Shown here: positions 7,657 through 15,362 of the stretch, one piece after another
How positions within the stretch are numbered: the first letter of the stretch is position 1
Layout: each line of letters starts with the position of its first letter
Assembly: GCF_019357415.1 (NCBI RefSeq)
Contig: NZ_CP048410.1
Span: 558,001 to 622,000 of the forward strand
Direction: 5' to 3'
From: Gramella sp. MT6
GTDB taxonomy: Bacteria > Bacteroidota > Bacteroidia > Flavobacteriales > Flavobacteriaceae
Length of the DNA stretch: 64,000 bases
Notes under the pieces: model-generated
What the model was told of the DNA's origin: nothing
What the model saw: the letters and a program-made list of their open reading frames with translations, nothing else
The model's database searches: none
Translations under genes and position numbers: made by a program

Positions 7657-7690
7657 TAAAAAAACCTGAACTCTTAAGTTCAGGTTTTTT
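7657..7690. terminator. Bidirectional terminator
   Basis: CCTGAACT (7665-7672) pairs with AGTTCAGG (7677-7684) around a 4-nt loop, with an A-run before and a T-run after. It serves the convergent DUF3050 (+) and ferredoxin (-) genes. Confidence 0.9.
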
Positions 7691-7706
7691 GTTTTAAAAT
7701 TTATAA

Positions 7707-8042
7707 TTATTCTGAAGCCGGTGCGATTCGAACTTCCAATCCATCCAAACCTTCAGTGATAGGGATCTGGCAGCTTAAACGGCTGTTATCTTCCACGAAA
7801 AACGCCTGATCCAGCATATCTTCTTCCTCAAAGCTTTTCTCAGGAAGCATATGCTCAAAATTCAAAATATAGCACTGGCAGGAGGCGCACATGGCCATAC
7901 CTCCACAAATTCCAATGGTACCTTCCTGGGCAAGTTCATAAGAACGAATCACCTCCATCAGGTTCATATTCATATCTGTTGGAGCATCTACAGTATGAGC
8001 TTCTCCTTCCCGGTCTATTATAGTGATCTTAACGTCAGACAT
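7707..8042 (-). CDS. 2Fe-2S ferredoxin
   Basis: 111 residues, adrenodoxin/ISC-type plant-like ferredoxin fold. The cluster ligands are visible as CGGMAMCASC (about 46-55) and a fourth Cys in RLSCQIPI (about 91-98). It should carry single electrons in the cytoplasm. It is the last gene of mrp-nfu-FNR-ferredoxin, directly after its likely reductase. A palindromic repeat sits in the gap between the two. Confidence 0.88.
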   Translation of the reverse strand: MSDVKITIIDREGEAHTVDAPTDMNMNLMEVIRSYELAQEGTIGICGGMAMCASCQCYILNFEHMLPEKSFEEEDMLDQAFFVEDNSRLSCQIPITEGLDGLEVRIAPASE

Positions 8043-8064
8043 TCTTTTAATAACTATTTTTTCG

Positions 8065-8096
8065 TCATCCTGTCCCGATGCTTCGGCACAGGATGA
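8065..8096. repeat. Palindromic intergenic repeat, copy 2
   Basis: TCATCCTGT (8065-8073) pairs with ACAGGATGA (8088-8096) and CCGA with TCGG around the loop TGCT, a nearly perfect 13-bp hairpin. It begins with the GTCAT-type border seen in the other copies. It lies inside the FNR-ferredoxin operon, so it will be part of the mRNA. Confidence 0.7.
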
Positions 8097-8104
8097 TGCT
8101 TTTA

Positions 8105-9178
8105 CTAATTTATACTTTTTACTACTTCTTTCTTCGCTTCTTTTTTACTTCCGTCGAAACCACTTACACCACTTACGGTAGTATACTTCATCACGTATTT
8201 TTTATCAGGATTTATTCGCTGATAAACGCTCTGACACATGATGGCCGCTTCGTGAAATCCGCAAAGGATAAGCTTTAATTTTCCTTTATAGGTATTCACA
8301 TCTCCAATAGCGTAGATCCCAGGAATATTGGTTTGATAATCATAAGAATTATCAACCTTAATGGCATTCTTTTCAATCTCCAGACCCCAGTTCGCAATAG
8401 GTCCAAGTTTTGGAGAAAGTCCGAATAATGGAATAAAATAATCTGTTTCCTTTAATTCTTCTCCCCTAGCTTCATCTTTATGACGAATTAGAACAGAATC
8501 CAATTCACCCTCCCCTTTAAGGTCCACCACTTCAGCATCTGTAATCAGGTTGATCTTTCCAATCTTGGAAAGTTCCTCTACCTTTTCAACAGAATCCAAG
8601 GCGCCACGGAAATCTTTTCTCCTGTGCACCAGTGAGACCTCTGAAGCTACATCGGCTAGGAAAATACTCCAGTCTAAAGCCGAATCTCCTCCACCGGCGA
8701 TCACAACTTTTTTATCACGGTATACCTCAGGATCACGAATAATATAGGCAACACCTTTATCTTCATAATTTTTTATGGAAGGAATCGGGGGTTTTCTAGG
8801 CTCGAAACTACCAAGTCCACCTGCAATCACAACTACGGGAGCATGATGCTTCGTTCCTTTACTGGTAGTTACAATAAAACTTCCGTCTTCCTGCTTATCT
8901 ATAGTTTCAGCTCTTTCTCCCAGCGTAAATCCCGGCTCAAAAGGTTTGATCTGCTCCATCAAGTTATCTACCAAGTCTCCAGCCAATACTTCTGGAAAAC
9001 CAGGAATATCGTAAATTGGTTTTTTGGGATAAATTTCGGAACACTGACCTCCCGGCTGCGGAAGAGCATCAATTAGGTGACACTTCAGTTTAAGTAGACC
9101 AGCCTCAAAAACGGCAAAAAGACCTGTTGGACCGGCACCTATGATAAGTATATCGGTTTTAATCATGTTTGAATTCAA
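8105..9178 (-). CDS. Ferredoxin-NADP reductase, thioredoxin reductase-like type
   Basis: 357 residues. FAD-binding GAGPTGLFAVFEAGLL near residue 14, PGGQC near 42, NAD(P)-binding GGGDSALDW near 160 and C-terminal FAD motif YAIGDVNTY near 290. The CxxC redox pair of thioredoxin reductase is absent from the NADPH domain, which fits the YumC-type ferredoxin-NADP reductase. The start may be the annotated Met or Met5 (MIKTDILIIGAG). Next to a ferredoxin and Fe-S assembly genes, so it probably reduces that ferredoxin with NADPH. Confidence 0.88.
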   Translation of the reverse strand: MNSNMIKTDILIIGAGPTGLFAVFEAGLLKLKCHLIDALPQPGGQCSEIYPKKPIYDIPGFPEVLAGDLVDNLMEQIKPFEPGFTLGERAETIDKQEDGSFIVTTSKGTKHHAPVVVIAGGLGSFEPRKPPIPSIKNYEDKGVAYIIRDPEVYRDKKVVIAGGGDSALDWSIFLADVASEVSLVHRRKDFRGALDSVEKVEELSKIGKINLITDAEVVDLKGEGELDSVLIRHKDEARGEELKETDYFIPLFGLSPKLGPIANWGLEIEKNAIKVDNSYDYQTNIPGIYAIGDVNTYKGKLKLILCGFHEAAIMCQSVYQRINPDKKYVMKYTTVSGVSGFDGSKKEAKKEVVKSIN

Positions 9179-9194
9179 TTAAATGGGCAGCAAA

Positions 9195-9437
9195 TTATCT
9201 TTCAATATTTACTACCTGTTCGATTTGAGGCACATATTTCTTGATCGTCATCTCCACACCACTTTTAAGAGTCATCTGGTTCACAGTGCATCCAACACAC
9301 GCACCTTCCAGTTGAACTTTTACGAGGCGATCATCTTCGATCGAAACTAAAGATATATTCCCTCCATCGCTTTCAAGAAACGGACGTATCTCTGCCAATG
9401 CCTTTTCAACATTAATTTTAACTTCTTCGCTTGTCAT
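9195..9437 (-). CDS. NifU C-terminal domain Fe-S scaffold (Nfu)
   Basis: 80 residues, a lone NifU C-terminal domain. CVGCTVNQMTLKSGVE (about 47-62) carries the CxxC that binds a transferable 4Fe-4S cluster between two subunits. IRPFLESDGGNISLV near residue 17 is the other family motif. The start codon directly abuts the mrp stop, so the two are co-translated, and both handle Fe-S clusters. Confidence 0.92.
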   Translation of the reverse strand: MTSEEVKINVEKALAEIRPFLESDGGNISLVSIEDDRLVKVQLEGACVGCTVNQMTLKSGVEMTIKKYVPQIEQVVNIER

Positions 9438-10574
9438 CTATTTCTTTTTAACAGCACTACATCCAGCCATTGTGGTAATCTTAATCGCTTCGGTTGGAGG
9501 CAGATCCTTGTTTCGGTTTACGGTTTCCTGTACCATATTTCTAGTGATCTCTTCAAAAGCCGCCTCTAAAGGAGTGGCAGTTTGAAGGGCCGCAGGCCTG
9601 CCTATATCTCCAGATTCTCTTAAACTTTGTACTAATGGAATCTCTCCTAAGAACGGCACTTTCAGATCCTGAGAAAGATTTTTCGCTCCCTCTTTTCCGA
9701 AAATGTAATATTTATTTTCAGGTAGCTCTTCTGGCGTGAAATATGCCATATTTTCTACAATACCTAAAACAGGAACATTAATACTTTCCTGCTGGAACAT
9801 AGCCACACCTTTCTTAGCATCGGCAAGGGCCACATTCTGTGGCGTACTTACGATCACTGAACCTGTAATTGGTAAAGATTGCATGATAGAAAGATGTATA
9901 TCACCGGTTCCCGGTGGAAGGTCTATTAGCATAAAATCCAGTTCTCCCCAATCTGCATCAAAGATCATTTGATTCAGAGCTTTTGCTGCCATGGGTCCTC
10001 TCCAAACTACGGCCTGATTAGGTTTGGTAAAGAAACCTATAGAAAGGATCTTCACTCCGTAATTTTCAACCGGTTTCATTTTTGATTTCCCGTTCACCGT
10101 TACTGAAAGCGGTCTTTCAGCTTCAACATCAAACATAATTGGAGCAGAAGGACCATAAATATCAGCATCAAGGATACCTACCTTAAAGCCCATTTTTGAA
10201 AGGGTCACTGCCAGGTTTGCCGTAACAGTAGATTTCCCTACTCCACCTTTACCTGATGCAACCGCTATTATATTCTTTATTCCCGGGATCGCTTTCCCCT
10301 TAATTTCAGGCTTCTTTTTCTCGGGAGCCTGTATCTTGATATTTACCTTTATTTTGGCTTTTTCGTAAACCTTTTCATGAATGGCTTTCATCACATCCAC
10401 TTCGGCTCTTTTCTTAATATGAAGGGCGGGAGTACTAAGTACAAGGTCTACCACTACTTCATCACCAAAAGTCATTACATTTTGAACTGCACCACTTTCT
10501 ACCATATTACTTCCTTCACCTGCTACAGTTATGGTTTCCAGGGCTTTTAAAATCTCTTTTCTGTCTAATTTCAT
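9438..10574 (-). CDS. Mrp/NBP35-family Fe-S carrier ATPase
   Basis: 378 residues. The N-terminal ~90 residues are a MIP18/DUF59 domain. The P-loop ATPase follows with a deviant Walker A GKGGVGKST near residue 110, then DADIYGPSAP near 139 and MLIDLPPGTGD near 215. Mrp (ApbC) proteins transfer Fe-S clusters to apoproteins. The C-terminal Cys residue in MAGCSAVKKK is not the classic CxxC pair, so cluster ligands are uncertain. First gene of the redox operon; a TATATTTG element lies about 50 bases upstream. Confidence 0.92.
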   Translation of the reverse strand: MKLDRKEILKALETITVAGEGSNMVESGAVQNVMTFGDEVVVDLVLSTPALHIKKRAEVDVMKAIHEKVYEKAKIKVNIKIQAPEKKKPEIKGKAIPGIKNIIAVASGKGGVGKSTVTANLAVTLSKMGFKVGILDADIYGPSAPIMFDVEAERPLSVTVNGKSKMKPVENYGVKILSIGFFTKPNQAVVWRGPMAAKALNQMIFDADWGELDFMLIDLPPGTGDIHLSIMQSLPITGSVIVSTPQNVALADAKKGVAMFQQESINVPVLGIVENMAYFTPEELPENKYYIFGKEGAKNLSQDLKVPFLGEIPLVQSLRESGDIGRPAALQTATPLEAAFEEITRNMVQETVNRNKDLPPTEAIKITTMAGCSAVKKK

Positions 10575-10623
10575 ATATGAATTTTAATCAGATTCTTAAG
10601 CTTATATAGACTGATTCTAAATG

Positions 10624-10631
10624 CAAATATA
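10624..10631 (-). promoter_or_regulatory. -7 element TATATTTG of the mrp operon
   Basis: CAAATATA on the plus strand reads TATATTTG on the minus strand, 50 nt before the mrp ATG. No convincing -33 TTG. Confidence 0.4.
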
Positions 10632-10718
10632 GTTGGAAAAGCTAAGAATACGAAGAATTTAGTAATATTAGATTTATAGGACAATAGGAGGAAATTATGG
10701 ATAGGAAAGCCAGTAAAA

Positions 10719-11051
10719 TCAGGAAAGTTCCTTGATAGGATCCCAGAAATATTTCTGAAAATCGATTATTTGAAGATCCTCCACTTTTACTCCTTCGGCT
10801 TCCAGTAATTGCTGCATTGCATTACTACCACCAAAATGATGTTTTCCGGTAAGCATCCCATGCCGATTCACCACCCTATGAGCAGGCACATCTTCTAAAT
10901 TATGAGATGAATTCATAGCCCAACCCACTATACGGGCACTCCTTGCAGCACCAAGATATTTTGCGATCGCGCCATAAGAAGTTACTCTGCCTTCAGGTAT
11001 TTTCCGGCAAACTTCATAAACCCTTTCAAAAAATCCGGAATTATCGCTCAA
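10719..11051 (-). CDS. Alkyltransferase-like protein (ATL)
   Basis: 110 residues, the C-terminal DNA-binding domain of O6-alkylguanine-DNA alkyltransferases: IPEGRVTSYGAIAKYLG (about 18-34), ARIVGWAMNSS (about 39-49) and VPAHRVVNRHGMLTG (about 56-70). Active methyltransferases have PCHR here; this protein has PAHR, so the acceptor Cys is replaced by Ala. ATL proteins flip out and flag O6-alkylguanine for nucleotide excision repair. It follows the LysE gene by two bases in a three-gene minus-strand operon. Confidence 0.9.
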   Translation of the reverse strand: MSDNSGFFERVYEVCRKIPEGRVTSYGAIAKYLGAARSARIVGWAMNSSHNLEDVPAHRVVNRHGMLTGKHHFGGSNAMQQLLEAEGVKVEDLQIIDFQKYFWDPIKELS

Positions 11052-11053
11052 TT

Positions 11054-11677
11054 TCAGGAATTTAATATTCTAACTAAGGCAACTACAATAAGAACCAGCA
11101 TTAGACCGGCCATGAAATAATTGGAATATTTAGCAAAAGATTCAGCCTTCTTTTCAATTTTATCGAACAGTACGACATACAGGTAGAGGGAGGTAAAACT
11201 TCCTAAACTTGCAGCAAAAGCGAAGGAAACTATAAGAGACCAATCATATTCCATTCCTCCACTTAGATCCATCGCGCCGGCGATCGCCACGAAATATGGA
11301 ATGGGAAAAACATTGAGAGCAGCTATCAACATCCCTTTGAACAAGCTCTGAGCCTGTGCCTTCTGCCTATTATGATTCACCCCTCTTTTGTGTCTCGCCT
11401 TGATAAAAAAATACACCGCGAGAATACAGAAAACTACCAGGCCACCTCTCAGGATCATTCTCCTAATGAACGGATGATCAAAAATGTATTTAGCAAGTAA
11501 AACAGCAATAAAGGCCTGGATCAGGATAACGACCCCAGCACCTATTGCCACAAATAACCCGCTTTTTTTCCCTTTCTCAACACAGGTTTTGGCTACGGTC
11601 ATGTTCACCAATCCCGGCGGAACCACTCCAATAAATGCTGCGAAATACGTGATTAGGAAAAGTTTTGTTTCTTCCAA
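11054..11677 (-). CDS. LysE-family amino-acid exporter
   Basis: 207 residues with about six hydrophobic segments. The N-terminus has the LysE/RhtB pattern FAAFIGVVPPGLVNMTVAK (about 13-31), where the Pro-Pro-Gly and Asn are family marks. A short basic loop (RHKRGVNHNRQKAQ) separates the first and second halves. Exported substrate cannot be read from sequence. Middle gene between trmB and the ATL gene with gaps of 6 and 2 bases. Confidence 0.85.
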   Translation of the reverse strand: MEETKLFLITYFAAFIGVVPPGLVNMTVAKTCVEKGKKSGLFVAIGAGVVILIQAFIAVLLAKYIFDHPFIRRMILRGGLVVFCILAVYFFIKARHKRGVNHNRQKAQAQSLFKGMLIAALNVFPIPYFVAIAGAMDLSGGMEYDWSLIVSFAFAASLGSFTSLYLYVVLFDKIEKKAESFAKYSNYFMAGLMLVLIVVALVRILNS

Positions 11678-11683
11678 TAAATC

Positions 11684-12358
11684 TTATTTAATCTTGAATT
11701 GAATATACGTAATTGGTTTACCTTTTTCAAGGTACTGTTTTTCGTAGAAAGTTTGTATACCTGTTACTTCTTTTGGAGAATATTCATTCTTATAAATATC
11801 ATGGTGAGCATACAGGATCTCATGTCCCTCTCCATGCAGCAAACCAAGAGTATAGCCATGCATAAATTCTGAATCGGTCTTCAAATGCATTAGGCCATCC
11901 TCTTTAAGGATATTTTTATATCGCTGAAGGAATTCCGTATTGGTGAGTCTATGCTTTGTCCTTTTATACTTGATCTGAGGATCTGGAAAAGTGATCCAAA
12001 TCTCACTTACTTCATTTGTCGCAAAAACATGCTCAATAAGCTCGATCTGGGTGCGTACGAAGGCTACATTTTTCAAATCTTCCTCGATGGCTGTCTTTGC
12101 TCCACGCCAGAACCTGGCTCCTTTAATATCTATCCCTATAAAGTTCCTCTCTGGATTCTGCCTTGCCAACTCGACCGTATATTCTCCTTTGCCGCAGCCT
12201 AGTTCCAGAACAATTGGATGATCATTCTTAAAAAAATCCTGACTCCATCTGCCCTTTAGTTCAAATAGATTATCTGTAAGCTCCTCTCTGGAAGGTTGGA
12301 TCACGTTATCGAATTTCTCGTTTTCCTTAAAGCGCTTGAGTTTGTTCTTACTTCCCAC
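11684..12358 (-). CDS. trmB: tRNA (guanine(46)-N7)-methyltransferase
   Basis: 224 residues. SAM motif LELGCGKGEYTVELA (about 51-65), NFIGIDIKGARFWRGAKTA (about 74-92), ITFPDPQIKYKRTKHRL (about 122-138) and the late family signature TGIQTFYEKQYLEKGKPI near 200. It makes m7G46 in the tRNA variable loop. First gene of trmB-lysE-ATL, with a TAATTTTG core at 12377-12384 on the minus strand. Confidence 0.95.
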   Translation of the reverse strand: MGSKNKLKRFKENEKFDNVIQPSREELTDNLFELKGRWSQDFFKNDHPIVLELGCGKGEYTVELARQNPERNFIGIDIKGARFWRGAKTAIEEDLKNVAFVRTQIELIEHVFATNEVSEIWITFPDPQIKYKRTKHRLTNTEFLQRYKNILKEDGLMHLKTDSEFMHGYTLGLLHGEGHEILYAHHDIYKNEYSPKEVTGIQTFYEKQYLEKGKPITYIQFKIK

Positions 12359-12376
12359 TAAAATTTAATATTTTGG

Positions 12377-12420
12377 CAAAATTAAAGAAAATCAACCACC
12401 TGCCGATAATAATATATTTG
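12377..12420. promoter_or_regulatory. Divergent -7 elements of trmB and the glycosyltransferase
   Basis: Minus-strand TAATTTTG at 12377-12384 faces trmB (ATG 12358). Plus-strand TATATTTG at 12413-12420 lies only 4 nt before ATG 12425, so the plus-strand transcript would be nearly or fully leaderless. Confidence 0.45.
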
Positions 12421-12424
12421 TAAA

Positions 12425-13486
12425 ATGGGAAATAAGAGGATATTGGTGGCCGTGCTTAACTGGGGTCTTGGTCACGCAACCAGATGCATTCCCATTATCC
12501 AGCAATTAAAAGAGCATAATTTTGAACCTATCATCGCTTCAGATGGGCAAGCGCTTCAACTTCTAAAAAAGGAATTTCCCAACGAAATATTTGAAGACCT
12601 ACCTTCATATAATATTGAATACACAAAAAAAGGAAGTAATTTAAAATGGAAGCTCCTCTTAGATAGCCGGCGGATAATCAAAAATATTAAAGCGGAAAAT
12701 GAGCTTACGAAAGAACTGGTCCAGAAGTATAATCTAAAAGGAATAATTTCTGATAACCGGTGGGGAGTTAGAAGTGATCAACTGAAAACCAATGTTTTCA
12801 TAACCCATCAGATAAATGTACTTAGCGGTAACACTACTTTTCTGAGTAGTTTTATTCAGCAGCGATATATCAAAAAATTTAATGAATGCTGGATCCCTGA
12901 TGCTAAAGGAAATAATAATCTAAGCGGAATCCTGGGCCACGCCTCTTCAATACCTGGAAATATAAAATACATTGGCCCGCTATCAAGGTTTGAAAAAAGG
13001 AAGGTTCCTATTATTTATGATTACCTCATTTTACTTAGTGGTCCAGAACCTCAACGTGGTATGCTTGAAGAAATCCTTCTGAAAGAATTCAGATATTCGA
13101 ATTCCAAAGTCTTTTTTATTCACGGAGTAATTTCAGAAGACCATAATCAACTTCCGAATTCAAATATCGAAATCAGTAATTATTTATTTGGAAAATCCCT
13201 GGAAGAAGCTATTAATGCAAGTAAGTATATCATTTGTAGATCAGGCTACACCACATTAATGGACCTGGCCAAACTAGGAAAAAAGGCATTTTTCATTCCC
13301 ACTCCGGGACAAAATGAACAGGAATACCTGGCTCAAAGAATGGAAAGTTTACGATTAGCTCCTTTTTGTTATCAGAATAAATTTTCCATTTCTAAATTAA
13401 AAGAAATAGAAAGTTACTCAGGATTAAGTGATCTCGGGGAGCACTCGGTCTTCGGGGATCTCTTTGCTTTTTTCGAGGGTGAATGA
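12425..13486 (+). CDS. MurG/GT28-like glycosyltransferase
   Basis: 353 residues, two-domain GT-B architecture. The N-terminal glycine-rich loop NWGLGHATRCIPII (about 13-26) matches the GHxxR loop of MurG-like enzymes. The C-terminal donor-binding motif is CRSGYTTLMDLAKLGKKA (about 272-289), followed by FIPTPGQNEQEYLA. It probably moves a sugar from a nucleotide donor; acceptor unknown. Its last 63 bases are antisense to the end of phoR. The start follows a -7 element so closely that the mRNA may be leaderless. Confidence 0.78.
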   Translation: MGNKRILVAVLNWGLGHATRCIPIIQQLKEHNFEPIIASDGQALQLLKKEFPNEIFEDLPSYNIEYTKKGSNLKWKLLLDSRRIIKNIKAENELTKELVQKYNLKGIISDNRWGVRSDQLKTNVFITHQINVLSGNTTFLSSFIQQRYIKKFNECWIPDAKGNNNLSGILGHASSIPGNIKYIGPLSRFEKRKVPIIYDYLILLSGPEPQRGMLEEILLKEFRYSNSKVFFIHGVISEDHNQLPNSNIEISNYLFGKSLEEAINASKYIICRSGYTTLMDLAKLGKKAFFIPTPGQNEQEYLAQRMESLRLAPFCYQNKFSISKLKEIESYSGLSDLGEHSVFGDLFAFFEGE

Positions 13487-14503
13487 AAATTCGCTACCAA
13501 CGCCAAATACACTTTCCACATAGATCTTTTCATCGTGAGCCTCCAGAATATGTTTAACGATAGAAAGCCCCAAACCAGAACCTCCTTCTTTACGGGAACC
13601 GCTTTTGTCTACCCTGTAAAAACGTTCGAATAAACGAGGAATATTCTCCTTCTCGATACCTTCCCCGTTATCGGTTACACGTACAATTACCTTGTTCTTG
13701 ATAAGATTCTCGATACTGATCTCTGTGGTCCCTCCTTTTTTACCGTATTTAATAGAATTCACGATAAGATTGGTAAGCACCTGCTGTATTCTTTCTCGGT
13801 CTGCCCTTACATAAATAGGCTCTTCATAATCAATATCAAAGGTTAGGGTAATATTCTTCTTTGCCGCCTTCATCTCAAGAAGGTCGAATGAAGCCTGGAT
13901 CAATTCAACAATATCAAAAGTCTCATATCTCAAATGCAGATCCCCGGTTTCGAGCTTGGTGATCATATCAAGATCTTTCACGATATAAATCAATCTTTCC
14001 ACACCTTTATTTGCCCTGGCCAGATATTTCTTCCTGATAGCTTTGTCTTTATGGGCTCCATCGAGCAACGTGAGGATATAACCCTGAACGGTGAAAAGTG
14101 GAGTTTTAAGTTCATGAGACACATTTCCCATAAATTCTTTTCTATATGCTTCTCTAACTTTAAGAGTTTCGATCTCCAGTTTCTTGTCTTCAGCAAATTT
14201 CTTCACCTCACGAGTTAGGGAAGACATATCTGTGGTGATCTGGCTTGGTCTTAAGGTTTTTGAATCCAGCAGTGAGACATTATCATACACCTTTTTTATT
14301 CTTCGGTATATGAAACGCTCCACCCGGTATTGAATAATAAGAAAAGTAAAGAGGTAGCAAAAAAGCGCAAAAACTAATAGAGTGATCCAGACGGTCTCTA
14401 AATCCAGTAAAATAAATCCGCCCAATAGGAATGTTAGAAAAACACTTATATAAAGAGCAGTTCTTAAAGCAAATCTATATGAGCGTTTAAACTTTTGCGA
14501 CAT
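13424..14503 (-). CDS. phoR: Sensor histidine kinase, PhoR-like
   Basis: 359 residues. Two N-terminal membrane helices (about 14-34 and 37-57) with almost no periplasmic loop, then a linker and HisKA with phospho-His in GNVSHELKTPL (about 130-140). The HATPase domain has N-box NLIVNSIKYG, G1 DNGEGI and G2 GSGLGLSI. Overlaps phoB by one base and is paired with it. PhoR identity is inferred from similarity, the small sensor region and the PhoB-like boxes upstream of the operon. Its 3' end overlaps the convergent glycosyltransferase gene by 63 bases. Confidence 0.85.
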   Translation of the reverse strand: MSQKFKRSYRFALRTALYISVFLTFLLGGFILLDLETVWITLLVFALFCYLFTFLIIQYRVERFIYRRIKKVYDNVSLLDSKTLRPSQITTDMSSLTREVKKFAEDKKLEIETLKVREAYRKEFMGNVSHELKTPLFTVQGYILTLLDGAHKDKAIRKKYLARANKGVERLIYIVKDLDMITKLETGDLHLRYETFDIVELIQASFDLLEMKAAKKNITLTFDIDYEEPIYVRADRERIQQVLTNLIVNSIKYGKKGGTTEISIENLIKNKVIVRVTDNGEGIEKENIPRLFERFYRVDKSGSRKEGGSGLGLSIVKHILEAHDEKIYVESVFGVGSEFSFTLEKSKEIPEDRVLPEIT

Positions 14504-15186
14504 TAAACAACGAACTTGTATCCTACTCCTTTAATAGTTTTGATCTTGTCATCACCAATTTTTTCCCGAAGCTTTCTAATATGAACATCTATAGTTCTTC
14601 CTCCTACCACAATATCGTTACCCCATACATTATCCAGTATATCCTCTCTCTTGAATACTTTACCTGGTTTAGAAGCCAGCAGAGACAATAGCTCGAACTC
14701 CTTTCTGGGAAGGGCCATTTCTTCACCCCTCTGGATGATCTTATATTCTTCCCTGTTAATCGTGATATCACCTAATTTCACAATGTTAGACGATTGCTCT
14801 TCTTCGCGATACCTTCTTAACAATGCCTTTACTTTACTAACAAGTACTTTTGGCTTAATAGGCTTGGTGATATAATCATCTGCACCCGCATCGAAACCTG
14901 CCATTTGGGAATAATCCTCTCCCCTTGCAGTAAGAAATGTGATAATCGTCCCTTCAAGGTCTGGTATTTTCCTTATTTGCTCGCAAGCTTCGATTCCATC
15001 CATTTCTGGCATCATGACGTCCAGGATAATAAGATGGGGTTTATTTTTCCTGGCCAGCTTAACGGCATCTGCACCATTATCTGCAGTGATCACATTGTAG
15101 CCTTCTGAAGATAAATTATACCCCACTATTTCCAGGATATCCGGCTCATCATCTACCAGTAAAATTTGAATGTCTTTTTTCTTCAT
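14503..15186 (-). CDS. phoB: OmpR-family response regulator, PhoB-like
   Basis: 227 residues. Receiver domain with acidic pair DDEPD (12-16), phospho-acceptor Asp in LIILDVMMPEMDG (about 53-65) and Lys in YITKPIKPK (about 107-115). The C-terminal winged helix ends VGGRTIDVHIRKLREKIGDD and KTIKGVGYKF, the OmpR/PhoB DNA-binding signature. Operon with phoR. Divergent from a TonB receptor gene; the 176-base gap holds three in-phase TTAACA-type boxes that could serve both directions. Confidence 0.88.
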   Translation of the reverse strand: MKKKDIQILLVDDEPDILEIVGYNLSSEGYNVITADNGADAVKLARKNKPHLIILDVMMPEMDGIEACEQIRKIPDLEGTIITFLTARGEDYSQMAGFDAGADDYITKPIKPKVLVSKVKALLRRYREEEQSSNIVKLGDITINREEYKIIQRGEEMALPRKEFELLSLLASKPGKVFKREDILDNVWGNDIVVGGRTIDVHIRKLREKIGDDKIKTIKGVGYKFVV

Positions 15187-15247
15187 AATGAATTAAGATG
15201 TGGTTAAGAGATCATAAAATTAACCAATAATTTGAACTATTAACCCA

Positions 15248-15275
15248 TTAACAAATTAGTAACATTAAACTAACC
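15248..15275. promoter_or_regulatory. Three in-phase PhoB/PhoP-type boxes
   Basis: TTAACA (15248-15253), GTAACA (15259-15264) and CTAACC (15270-15275), each 11 bases apart. This is the hexamer and spacing of Bacillus PhoP sites and the spacing of E. coli Pho boxes. Two further TTAACC copies lie at 15220-15225 and 15240-15245 out of phase. They lie between phoB and the TonB receptor. Confidence 0.55.
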
Positions 15276-15362
15276 CTTTAATGACAAAGGATTAATTCTA
15301 AGGTAACATCCTCCTTGTGTCTTCACCGTTAATTTGCAGCGAGATTTTATAGCAAATACAAA

